From JAAXKN01 sp036261625 (GTDB taxonomy: Bacteria > Bacteroidota > Ignavibacteria > Ignavibacteriales > SURF-24): 64,000 nucleotides of DNA. The stretch covers positions 248,001-312,000 of the forward strand of contig DATAKL010000057.1 in assembly GCA_036261625.1 (NCBI GenBank). The letters run 5' to 3'. Of this stretch, positions 8,036 to 16,093 are shown piece by piece. Under the pieces are notes generated by a model. That model was not told the DNA's origin, searched no databases, and saw only the letters and a program-made list of their open reading frames with translations. Made by a program: the position numbers and the translations under genes. The stretch's first letter is position 1. Each line of letters begins with the position of its first letter.

Positions 8036-8548
8036 ATGAAAAACGACTTCGCATATATTAATGCCTTTAAGGGCCTGGTTATATTCATGATGGATAACCA
8101 TGAACTCTGTGCTAATATTGCCGAAGTCCCCGCCATTATAAAACCCGAGGAGCTGAAGAAGTATTTCAATCTTTATTCGAAGGATAGTCAGAATGTAAAA
8201 CAACACAGCAGTAACTTTCCGGTTGTTGATGCAGGAACCTTCTTCAGGTATGGGACTGGGGATCTTACGGCCGATTCCAGGATGCTTCTGATTAAATGCG
8301 ATAAGATGATTTTTGCACTCTGTGCTGAAAAAGTTTTGGAAATCATAACTCTGAACAGTAAGAATGGCGAGAACTGTCTGGAGTTTACCCCTTCGGAGGA
8401 TGACTCCTTCATGATGGGGATGATACGCTACGAGGATAAAACCTGGCTGTTGCCTGATTTTACAAGGATCTCCTCTGAACTGCAGTCAGGATTAAGCCCC
8501 TGCTTTGCTGATCTAAATGGAAATGCGGGAAGACTGAAGCTGCAGTAA
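8036..8548 (+). CDS. CheW-like domain protein
   Basis: The 170-residue protein resembles a single, divergent CheW/SH3-like adaptor domain. The features are an N-terminal strand GLVIFMMDNHELCANIAEV, then FPVVDAGTFFRYG (compare VPVVDLRxxLG in CheW), MLLIKCDKMIFALCAEKVLEIITL (second sub-barrel) and MMGMIRYEDKTWLLPDFTRIS. CheW adaptors link chemoreceptors to CheA kinases, but no receptor or CheA gene is nearby. Instead it is the first gene after a sigma-54 promoter and precedes the exopolysaccharide operon by 126 bases. A regulatory role in polysaccharide production is inferred from position. Similarity is visible but distant. Confidence 0.65.
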   Translation: MKNDFAYINAFKGLVIFMMDNHELCANIAEVPAIIKPEELKKYFNLYSKDSQNVKQHSSNFPVVDAGTFFRYGTGDLTADSRMLLIKCDKMIFALCAEKVLEIITLNSKNGENCLEFTPSEDDSFMMGMIRYEDKTWLLPDFTRISSELQSGLSPCFADLNGNAGRLKLQ

Positions 8549-8674
8549 TAAAATTGCAGCTGAGAGTTAAAATATAAGGATAGACAGCTGAAAAAATTAG
8601 TGAGAGAAGTAAGTGTAACTCACTGCAGCGGAGCTTTATGCTTAAAGTTAATAATACCACATTAAGGAGATTTT

Positions 8675-9838
8675 ATGGAAGTACCATTTCAGGACTTAAA
8701 GAGCCAGTATCATTCAATCAAGGGAGAAATCGATTCTGCTATAGAGCAGGTGCTGGAAAACAGTTCATTTATACTGGGGAAACCTGTAGCGGATTTTGAA
8801 AAAGAATTTGCCTCCGTTCAGCAGGTGAAGCACTGCATAGGCTTAAGCTCGGGCACAGACGGCAACCACGCGGTTCTCTGGGCGCTCGGCATTAAAGAAG
8901 GCGATGAGGTAATAATTCCGGTAAACACATTTATTGCTACTGCATGGGGAGCGGTACTCAACAAGGCCAGACCTGTATTTGTCGACTGCGATCCGGATAA
9001 TGCAAATATTGCAGTCCCTCTTATCGAAGAGTCCCTTTCGGCCAGAACGCGCGCGCTTGTTGCCGTTCACCTCTACGGGCAGCCGGCAGATCTGGACCCA
9101 ATAAGGGAAATTTCCCGAAAGTACGGTTTTCACCTTGTTGAGGACTGTGCACAGGCTCATCTTGCCGAGTATAAGGGTAAAAGGGTAGGAGGTCTTTCAG
9201 ATGCCGCATCCTTCAGCTTTTATCCCGGGAAAAACCTCGGAGCCTATGGTGAGGCCGGAGCCGCCACAACTAACAATGATGAGCTTGCAGAGAAAATCAG
9301 AATGATCCGCGAGCACGGTTCCAATGAAAAGTATCACCACGAAATTTTCGGACATAACTACAGGATGGAAGGAATTCAGGGGGCAGTGCTTCTCGTAAAG
9401 CTGAAATATATTCAGGAGTGGACTGAAAAAAGAAGACGTGCTGCTGCTCTTTACAGGGAGTATCTAAGCGGCATTGAAGAGATAAAGCTCCCCAATGAAA
9501 TGCCGTATGCCCGGCACGTTTATCATCTTTATGTTATACAGCTGAAGAAAGGTGCTTCTCAGCAAAGAAACCGACTCGCAGATTACCTGAAGGAAAACGG
9601 CATTTCCACTGGTCTCCATTACCCCGTTCCGCTCCACCTTCAGAAATGCTTCTCTAACCTCGGATATAAAAAAGGGGATTTCCCTATTGCTGAAAAGCTG
9701 GCTGAAAGCAGCCTCTCGCTTCCCATGTTCCCGGAAATTAAAGAGGAGCAGATCGCGTTCGTAGCCCGGAGAATAAAGGATTTCTTCAGCCGTGAAAATA
9801 TTAGAAGCAGGAGTACTGTTGAGGAAAGCTTTAAGTAA
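8675..9838 (+). CDS. DegT/DnrJ/EryC1/StrS family sugar aminotransferase (WbpE/WlbC-like)
   Basis: This is a 387-residue PLP-dependent fold type I aminotransferase. The SSGTDGNHAVLWALGI segment, DCAQAHLAEYKGKRVGG and SFSFYPGKNLGAYGEAGAATTN are family signatures; the Lys in YPGKNLG (about residue 186) forms the Schiff base with PLP. Such enzymes transaminate keto-sugar nucleotides. With the Gfo/Idh oxidoreductase and the hexapeptide acetyltransferase downstream it forms the WbpB-WbpE-WbpD type set that makes a 3-acetamido sugar on UDP. The start has an ideal SD (AAGGAG, 6 bases before ATG). It is the first biosynthetic gene of the exopolysaccharide operon. Confidence 0.93.
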   Translation: MEVPFQDLKSQYHSIKGEIDSAIEQVLENSSFILGKPVADFEKEFASVQQVKHCIGLSSGTDGNHAVLWALGIKEGDEVIIPVNTFIATAWGAVLNKARPVFVDCDPDNANIAVPLIEESLSARTRALVAVHLYGQPADLDPIREISRKYGFHLVEDCAQAHLAEYKGKRVGGLSDAASFSFYPGKNLGAYGEAGAATTNNDELAEKIRMIREHGSNEKYHHEIFGHNYRMEGIQGAVLLVKLKYIQEWTEKRRRAAALYREYLSGIEEIKLPNEMPYARHVYHLYVIQLKKGASQQRNRLADYLKENGISTGLHYPVPLHLQKCFSNLGYKKGDFPIAEKLAESSLSLPMFPEIKEEQIAFVARRIKDFFSRENIRSRSTVEESFK

Positions 9839-9839
9839 A

Positions 9840-9874
9840 AGTTTTAAGTGTTAAGTTTTTAGTTTTAAGTTAAG
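9840..9874. repeat. Low-complexity TTTTAAGT-type repeats
   Basis: Between the aminotransferase and sugar transferase genes are several imperfect copies of GTTTTAAGT/GTTAAGTTT. It looks like slippage-prone simple sequence. No regulatory meaning is evident. Confidence 0.5.
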
Positions 9875-9894
9875 AAATAGTGAGCAGATAAAAG

Positions 9895-11040
9895 ATGCCC
9901 TTGTTTATTCTTGCTTATATCGCGGGATGGTTTGTTTCAATTCTGATGCTGTCTGTGATTATAATTTTCAGCATCCCGCCGCTTTTTCTCAGGTTCTATT
10001 CAGGAAGCCCGACCCGCCGCCCGGAGGCAAGAAAAAGAAACATACTGATAGCAGGCGAAGGAGCCCCAGGCCTAAGTATTGCTCAGGCGGCAGCAAAACA
10101 AAATAACCCCCTCCTCCGTGTGGCCGGATTTGTAACAAAAAGAAGAGATGTAAATGAAGGGACAAGTACCGGCAGGAAGATTCTGGGAACTATCGATCAG
10201 CTGGAAGAAATAATTAAAGCTTATGAAATAAAGGAAGTAGTTATTGCTGAAGACGAGGAGGACCTTGATTTTATTTTCGGTACCGCTGAACGCGCCAAAA
10301 AGCTGGGAGCAAAGGTCAGGGTGCTCTCCAAACACCTGGCGATAATCGAAAAGAAAGTTAAGCTCAAAAAGTACTTTGACAAACGCTGCGTTGAGCTTTC
10401 AGGACAGCCGGAGGACAGGCTGACAGTGGCATTAAAAAGGGCAGGCGATCTCGTAATTGCTTCCATTGCGCTTATAATTCTGCTTCCCTTTATGCTCATA
10501 ATATCTTTGCTTATAAAGTTAACCTCCCCCGGAAAAATTATCTTCAAACAGCTCCGCGTCGGCAGAAATGGAAAGCAGTTCAGGATGTACAAATTCAGGA
10601 CAATGCATTCACTGGAGTCGGAGGATGAACGCCGCAAAGAGATGATGCTCGAGTTTATGAAACACGACACGTGCGCATCAGGAGGGGATACAAAGATCAT
10701 AGATGAAAGCAGGGTTACAGCGATTGGAAAACTGCTCAGGAAAACCTCTCTTGATGAATTTCCGCAGCTCATCAATGTCATAAAGGGGGATATGAGCCTT
10801 GTAGGCCCGCGCCCATGTGTGCCATATGAATACGAGAATTATGAACCTTGGCAGAAAAAACGGGTCTGCGTTCTTCCCGGATGCACGGGCATCTGGCAGG
10901 TTTCAGGAAGGAGTTCTGTCTCCTTTAAGGATTCTGTAATTCTGGATCTCTATTATGTCCATAACATATCCCTGCTGATGGACCTCGCGATTTTAATAAA
11001 GACAATACCTGTATTACTGTTTTCAAGAGGCGGGAAGTAA
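9895..11040 (+). CDS. Polyprenyl-phosphate glycosylphosphotransferase (WbaP-type), shortened N-terminus
   Basis: The C-terminal 200 residues are a bacterial sugar transferase domain: a membrane-inserting helix (RAGDLVIASIALIILLPFMLIISLLIKLTSPGKIIFKQLRVGRNGKQFRMYKFRTM), then RKTSLDEFPQLINVIKGDMSLVGPRP and the C-terminal PGCTGIWQVSGRS. These enzymes transfer the first sugar-1-phosphate to undecaprenyl phosphate at the cytoplasmic face. Residues 45-175 form a Rossmann-like domain (NILIAGEGAPGLSIAQ...). Full-length relatives have four or five N-terminal membrane helices, but here only one (residues 1-30) remains. A TAA stands in frame two codons before the ATG, so no longer product is possible. 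It initiates the repeat unit made by this operon. Confidence 0.93.
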   Translation: MPLFILAYIAGWFVSILMLSVIIIFSIPPLFLRFYSGSPTRRPEARKRNILIAGEGAPGLSIAQAAAKQNNPLLRVAGFVTKRRDVNEGTSTGRKILGTIDQLEEIIKAYEIKEVVIAEDEEDLDFIFGTAERAKKLGAKVRVLSKHLAIIEKKVKLKKYFDKRCVELSGQPEDRLTVALKRAGDLVIASIALIILLPFMLIISLLIKLTSPGKIIFKQLRVGRNGKQFRMYKFRTMHSLESEDERRKEMMLEFMKHDTCASGGDTKIIDESRVTAIGKLLRKTSLDEFPQLINVIKGDMSLVGPRPCVPYEYENYEPWQKKRVCVLPGCTGIWQVSGRSSVSFKDSVILDLYYVHNISLLMDLAILIKTIPVLLFSRGGK

Positions 11041-11094
11041 GAATGCTGCAGTTCAGTAAGGTTTTTTTAGTTAGAAGAAAATGGAGAAAATTAT

Positions 11095-12186
11095 ATGAAG
11101 GTTGGAATAGTTGGTTTAGGATACTGGGGGCCGAATCTAGTCAGAAACTTCCAGGCTGATCCGGAAATCGAAAAGGTTATCGGATGTGATAAAGATCAGG
11201 AAAGACTTAACTTTATAAAACTCCGCTTTCCAAACGTTGAACTTATAGAAAGTTTTGAGGATCTCTTAAAAAGCGATGTGGATGCCGTTGCACTTGCCAT
11301 ACCGGTGAACATGCATTACAAGTTTGCCAGGAAAGCTCTTGAGGCAGGCAAGCATATCTGGGTGGAAAAGCCTTTTACATCTAACTCGCTGCAGGCCCGT
11401 GACCTGATAAGCCTTGCAGCCAAAAAGAACCTGAGAATTTTTGTCGACCATACATTCCTCTACACCGGAGCCGTCAAAAAAATAAAGGAAATTGTCGATG
11501 AGGGTGAACTTGGGGATATATTGTATTTCGATTCCGTAAGAATTAACCTCGGCCTTTTCCAGCACGATGTAAATGTCATCTGGGATCTGGTGCCGCATGA
11601 CCTGGCAATAATGAACTATATACTAAAGGATAAAACCCCGGTTGCAGTAACTGCCAACGGAATTGCAAATTACTACGATCAGGAAAATATAGCCCACATC
11701 TCAATTCACTTCAAGAATGAATGCTGCTTTGCGCATTTTCATGTCAACTGGACATCCCCCGTAAAGATCAGACGCATGATACTTGTAGGAGCAAAAAAAA
11801 TGCTGGTCTACGACGACATGGAAAACTCGGAGAAGATAAAGGTTTACGATACCGGAATTGAAATGCTTACCTCAAAGGAAAAAATCCGCAAGGCTCTTGT
11901 CCAGTACAGAATCGGCGACATGTACTCCCCGAAGGTAATTCAGACAGAAGCCCTCGCCATGGGCGTAAGGGAATTTGTCGCATCCATCAAAGAAGGCCGC
12001 GATCCCCTTACCAGCGGCAAAGACGGGCTCGATGTGGTAAGAATACTTGAGGCTTCAGACAAATCGGTTAAAAACCGCGGCTGCCTGATTGAACTGGATG
12101 AAAAGAAAAAGCGTAAGACCGTGCTGAAGGAATTTGAACGCGAAGACTTTGTAAGGAAAATCAGGATTATGAGCAATGGACTATAA
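11095..12186 (+). CDS. Gfo/Idh/MocA family oxidoreductase (WbpB/WlbA-like)
   Basis: A 363-residue NAD(P)-dependent dehydrogenase. The N-terminal Rossmann fold has VGIVGLGYWGPNLVRNF, then DAVALAIPVNMHYKFARKALEAGKHIWVEKPFT with the family's EKP catalytic lysine. The C-terminal alpha/beta domain includes NVIWDLVPHDLAIMNYIL. Members linked to DegT aminotransferases and WlbB-like acetyltransferases oxidise C3 of UDP-N-acetylglucosaminuronate; that substrate is inferred from context. The gene overlaps the next by 11 bases. The SD GGAGAAAA precedes ATG. Confidence 0.92.
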   Translation: MKVGIVGLGYWGPNLVRNFQADPEIEKVIGCDKDQERLNFIKLRFPNVELIESFEDLLKSDVDAVALAIPVNMHYKFARKALEAGKHIWVEKPFTSNSLQARDLISLAAKKNLRIFVDHTFLYTGAVKKIKEIVDEGELGDILYFDSVRINLGLFQHDVNVIWDLVPHDLAIMNYILKDKTPVAVTANGIANYYDQENIAHISIHFKNECCFAHFHVNWTSPVKIRRMILVGAKKMLVYDDMENSEKIKVYDTGIEMLTSKEKIRKALVQYRIGDMYSPKVIQTEALAMGVREFVASIKEGRDPLTSGKDGLDVVRILEASDKSVKNRGCLIELDEKKKRKTVLKEFEREDFVRKIRIMSNGL

Positions 12187-12673
12187 AAATATAAATGACG
12201 TGAAACTTGGGGAAAATGTAAAGATTTACAATTTCGTAAATCTTTACGGATGCTCCATTGGCGATAACACAAAAGTCGGTACCTTTGTTGAAATCCAGAA
12301 GAATGCCTCCATCGGGAAAAACTGCAAGATCTCTTCCCACACTTTCATCTGCGAAGGGGTGCACATTGAAGATGATGTATTTATCGGGCATAATGTGACA
12401 TTCATTAACGATAAGTACCCCCGCTCCACAAATCCTGACGGCTCAATGCAGAATGAAAGCGACTGGAAGGTAGTTGAGACATTTGTTAAAAAAGGAGCCT
12501 CCATCGGCTCCTCTTCTACAATTCTCTGCGGGGTTACTGTCGGGGAAAATGCCACAGTCGGGGCAGGGGCTGTGGTAACGAAAGATGTTCCCCCCAATTC
12601 AGTGGTTGCCGGTGTGCCGGCTCGTATTATAAGAGTGGGGAATGCATCTGCTGAAATGATGACCCTTCCGTAA
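12176..12673 (+). CDS. Left-handed beta-helix N-acetyltransferase (WbpD/WlbB-like)
   Basis: The 165-residue protein is built of hexapeptide repeats (IGDNTKVGTFVEIQKNASIGKNCKISSHTFICEGVHIEDDVFIG) ending with VGAGAVVTKDVPPNSVVAGVPARII. The insertion VTFINDKYPRSTNP matches the loop of WlbB/WbpD enzymes, which acetylate the 3-amino group of UDP-2-acetamido-3-amino-2,3-dideoxy-glucuronate using acetyl-CoA. It overlaps the end of the oxidoreductase gene by 11 bases, implying coupled translation. The combination with aminotransferase and oxidoreductase strongly suggests a diacetamido sugar in the polymer. Confidence 0.93.
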   Translation: MDYKNINDVKLGENVKIYNFVNLYGCSIGDNTKVGTFVEIQKNASIGKNCKISSHTFICEGVHIEDDVFIGHNVTFINDKYPRSTNPDGSMQNESDWKVVETFVKKGASIGSSSTILCGVTVGENATVGAGAVVTKDVPPNSVVAGVPARIIRVGNASAEMMTLP

Positions 12674-12717
12674 TTGTTAAAGACGCAAAGTAGGTTTCTT
12701 TAAACAGGAATTAAGTT

Positions 12718-13329
12718 ATGAAAAAATATCTGGTGCTTTTTGTTTTTTGTCTTGCTGTGACGGGCCTTAATACAAGCGCCCAGACACTTAACCCCGGAGA
12801 CGGAGTGAGGCTGGCTTTTTTTAATATTACAGACAAGATCTCAGGCGATTATTTCATTCAGGAAGACCGCCTTCTGCAGCTCCCTTTTATCGGCACTCTT
12901 CAGACAGAGAACGTAAGCTTTGAGAACCTGAAGAATGAAATTATTTCAAAATACGATTCTCTCTACAGAAAGCCCGAAGTCAACGTGCGCCCCTTATACA
13001 GAATCAATGTTCTTGGCGAGGTTAAAACTCCCGGATCGTACTATGCCACGGGGGTTGAAAAAATATCCGACATTCTGGCCATGGCAGGCGGCGAGACCAG
13101 TGATGCCGATCTTGGCGATATGTACATTGTACGCAATGACAGGGAAATTAAAGTGGATGCCTCTAAGATCATTGAGGACGGTGAGAAGAAAAACGATATA
13201 AACCTGACTTCCGGCGACCGGGTTTATGTGCCAAGAAGATGGTGGGTGGGGGCAAGAAATATTGCCATGATTGTCTCAGGAGCCGGCATTCTGGTGACGC
13301 TGGTTGCTCTCTTTGTAAGAAAACCTTAA
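12718..13329 (+). CDS. Polysaccharide export protein (Wza-like, Poly_export/SLBB)
   Basis: A 203-residue exported protein with a signal peptide (MKKYLVLFVFCLAVTGLNTSAQ). The polysaccharide export domain follows (LNPGDGVRLAFFNITDKISGDYFIQEDRLLQLPFIGTLQTENVSFENLKNEIISKY) and then one SLBB domain (YRINVLGEVKTPGSYYATGVEKISDILAMAGG). A hydrophobic segment near residues 175-198 ends the protein. Wza-type proteins form the outer-membrane exit pore. This one has one SLBB domain rather than two and a C-terminal membrane helix, as in short Bacteroidota homologs. It precedes the matching Wzc-like co-polymerase by 53 bases. Confidence 0.92.
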   Translation: MKKYLVLFVFCLAVTGLNTSAQTLNPGDGVRLAFFNITDKISGDYFIQEDRLLQLPFIGTLQTENVSFENLKNEIISKYDSLYRKPEVNVRPLYRINVLGEVKTPGSYYATGVEKISDILAMAGGETSDADLGDMYIVRNDREIKVDASKIIEDGEKKNDINLTSGDRVYVPRRWWVGARNIAMIVSGAGILVTLVALFVRKP

Positions 13330-13382
13330 AGAATTTAGCACGGCTCTGGCAAAGCATTGATGTATAATCAGGGAGAATTAAA

Positions 13383-15989
13383 ATGACAAAGTTGTTGAAA
13401 GCTGCTCCTAAAGGCAGAAAAAAAGAAGAGTTTACCTTGGGCGAATTGTTCCAGATAATTAACAAAAGAAAGAAAATATTCATTCTTTCAGTTATTGCGC
13501 TCCTTGCAATTGCATTTTTGTACAACACTCTTTCAAAACCTGTTTATGAAGCCTCGGTAATGCTTAAGAAGGACAGACCCGATGAAAAGCCCTCAGCAGA
13601 CGACGAGTTCAAAAACCTGGTGCTGCTTCAGACTCAGGATGAAATTGAAACAGAAATGGAATTAGTCAGAACACGCGATGTGCTTAACAGCATTATAGAG
13701 GATCTTAAGCTTAACCTGAGCATCGATAAACTGGTGGAACCTGATGGAAAAGCACTCAAAATAAATTCAGGCGCAGTGGGCTATTATCATAATTACCTGC
13801 AGAACCGCCAGGCCGGCTTTATGCCTGCATTCGAAAAAGTGAAGGTTACTCCTTCAAAATCAGTTTCCTCCTATTTTATCGCCAAGACTGCAGACCACTC
13901 CTATGGCATTTTTAGTGCAGAAAACGACAGCCTGCTCCAGACTGCAATAGACAGTTCATACCTCAATGCTGGCAGTAGTCAGCCTCAGGCCATGGACAGC
14001 CTTAAGAACGAACCAGGCCCCGAAAAACATGCCTACGTCTCTTTTAATCTGCCCGGAAGATACATTGTAATTGACTGGCCAGGCGCCCGTGTGGGAAGCC
14101 GGATCTATTTCCGGTTAAATAACTATTATGAAACGCTCGACCGCCTTAATAAAGCTCTTAAAACTGAGCACATTGTTAAAACAGACATTTTTAAAATATC
14201 TGCCCAGTCCTCATCTCCTTACCAAGCACAGCTTATTGCTAACACAGCAGCGGAAAAGTTCAGAAGCGCCAGGATCGGCCAGCAGAAGCAGAATATAAAA
14301 TATTCATACGATTTTGTGGACAAGCAGCTTAATGATGTCTCCGAAAAACTTAAGAATGCCGAAAGAAACTTAAGCGAGTTTAAGTCGGCAAAAAAACTTA
14401 CTTCAATTGATGAGAACTCAAAGAACCTGGTGGATTTTTTAAGCAGCCTTGAGGCAGAAAAAATTAAAACCGATCTGGACCTGACCGACCGCGAGAACAA
14501 ACTTCAGCAGATGCAGAGCGAGCTTAAGACAAAGGGCTATATCGATCAGACATACCTTACTCCTCAGGAAACAAGCAGCGGTGATGCCAATTCACCATTC
14601 TCGAACCTCTTAAAGCAGCTCTCTGACCTGGAAGTGCAGAGAATTGAACTGCTGCAGACACGCAAAGAAAGCCATCCGGATGTAGTAAATATTGATGAGA
14701 GAATTAAAGAGATAAAGGACAAGCTTTCAGCCTACAACAAGAATACCCTGACGGCATACCAGATACTTATAAATTCAGCAAAGAAAAAACAGAATGAATT
14801 ATCTGGACTTACTGCAAAGTACTCCGGAATGATTAAAGCGCTTCCTCCCGACGAAAACCGCCTGGCAGAACTGACACGGCAGAGGGATGTCTTTAACAAG
14901 ATATTCACCATGCTGCTCGATAAAAGAGAGGAGATGCGTATTTCAGAACTTTCAAAGCTGCAGGATATAACTGTCCTAGACGCAGCGCATGAGCCGAATA
15001 AACCTGTGCACCCTCAGAAAGCCTTAAATATGGGGCTGGGTCTTTTAGCCGGGATATTTATAGGCTTTGTAGGCATGACAGTCCAGGAGGTTAAAAGCAG
15101 AAGAATGATAGATGCAGACCATGTCGAGAGCGAATTTGACATCCCCATCTTCGCCATCATTCCAAACTATCCAAAAGAGGTCCAGAAGAAAATTGATAGT
15201 TCCACTCATTACCACGAGCGCTTTGTCACTCTCATGAGCGATCAGGAAGGATTCCGTGAATCCTACAGGGTGCTTCAGACAAAGCTTGAAACGAGATTCC
15301 CGGACAAGAAAATAATTATGTTTACAAGCTGCGAGGAGGATACAGGAAAAACCTCCATTGTATCGAACTTTGCCATTTCACTCGCACAGGCCGGCAAAAA
15401 GGTCCTCATGATAGACTGCGACCTTAAGAAAGCCTCTCTGACGAAGGCTTTCAATCTGAAGGTCGATTCACCAGGGCTCATAAATTTCCTTTCCGACGGG
15501 CAGACCGCCTTTAATACATACCAGATCCCTCTGGGTACAGGAACAGATGCCATGCAGAACCTGAAGATTCTTACCGCAGGCGGAATAACAGAAACATCAA
15601 GCAGCCTTCTGGGATCCTTCAAAATGGAACAGATGATGGATCTGATAAGCCAATCGCAGTATGAATATGTGCTCATTGATACTCCGCCAATTACAAGAGT
15701 GGTGGATGTACTTGTACTCGGGAAATTCATCAAGGATGCAATACTTATAGTAAGACCCGGCAAATCATTTAAGGACAGTGTAAGCTGGGGTATGATGGAG
15801 ATGACGGATGCCGGAATCGACATCAGCGGCATACTCATCAATGCCTGCGACATCAGCCGCTCTTCTTTCAGGTATCGTTATGGCTACGGATACGGCTACA
15901 ACGATAACAGCAGTCTGAAGAAGCTAAGCGGAGGATCCTTCGAAAGAGAGACGAAAAGTTCACGCGGAAGGGGATTGCTTAAAAAATAA
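13383..15989 (+). CDS. Wzc-like polysaccharide co-polymerase with BY-kinase domain
   Basis: The 868-residue inner-membrane protein has a Wzz N-terminus with TM1 near residues 34-52, a long periplasmic coiled coil (about 300-500, rich in Lys/Glu/Leu), and TM2 near 545-565. A cytoplasmic bacterial tyrosine kinase follows. Walker A is TSCEEDTGKT (about 645), Walker A' VLMIDCDLKKAS (about 673) and Walker B YVLIDTPP (about 761). The tail has a tyrosine cluster, RYRYGYGYGYN (about 829), the autophosphorylation site that controls chain length in the family. The P-loop lacks the usual PGEG, reading EEDTG instead. It works with the Wza-like protein encoded upstream and the Wzy-like polymerase downstream. 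Confidence 0.94.
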   Translation: MTKLLKAAPKGRKKEEFTLGELFQIINKRKKIFILSVIALLAIAFLYNTLSKPVYEASVMLKKDRPDEKPSADDEFKNLVLLQTQDEIETEMELVRTRDVLNSIIEDLKLNLSIDKLVEPDGKALKINSGAVGYYHNYLQNRQAGFMPAFEKVKVTPSKSVSSYFIAKTADHSYGIFSAENDSLLQTAIDSSYLNAGSSQPQAMDSLKNEPGPEKHAYVSFNLPGRYIVIDWPGARVGSRIYFRLNNYYETLDRLNKALKTEHIVKTDIFKISAQSSSPYQAQLIANTAAEKFRSARIGQQKQNIKYSYDFVDKQLNDVSEKLKNAERNLSEFKSAKKLTSIDENSKNLVDFLSSLEAEKIKTDLDLTDRENKLQQMQSELKTKGYIDQTYLTPQETSSGDANSPFSNLLKQLSDLEVQRIELLQTRKESHPDVVNIDERIKEIKDKLSAYNKNTLTAYQILINSAKKKQNELSGLTAKYSGMIKALPPDENRLAELTRQRDVFNKIFTMLLDKREEMRISELSKLQDITVLDAAHEPNKPVHPQKALNMGLGLLAGIFIGFVGMTVQEVKSRRMIDADHVESEFDIPIFAIIPNYPKEVQKKIDSSTHYHERFVTLMSDQEGFRESYRVLQTKLETRFPDKKIIMFTSCEEDTGKTSIVSNFAISLAQAGKKVLMIDCDLKKASLTKAFNLKVDSPGLINFLSDGQTAFNTYQIPLGTGTDAMQNLKILTAGGITETSSSLLGSFKMEQMMDLISQSQYEYVLIDTPPITRVVDVLVLGKFIKDAILIVRPGKSFKDSVSWGMMEMTDAGIDISGILINACDISRSSFRYRYGYGYGYNDNSSLKKLSGGSFERETKSSRGRGLLKK

Positions 15990-16093
15990 AGTTCCAGAAA
16001 AGTAATTTCATAAAAAACTTTTAAGGGCTCATAATATTCAATAACCTTAAAAAGGCTTCAGGCAAGACTTAAAGCCGGGGAGAAAGACTAAAT

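Noticed and set aside
13340..13360. Second sigma-54 promoter (TGGCAAAGCATTGA) before the Wzc-like gene
   Set aside because: The spacing between GG and the nearest GC does not fit, and the -12 element is missing.
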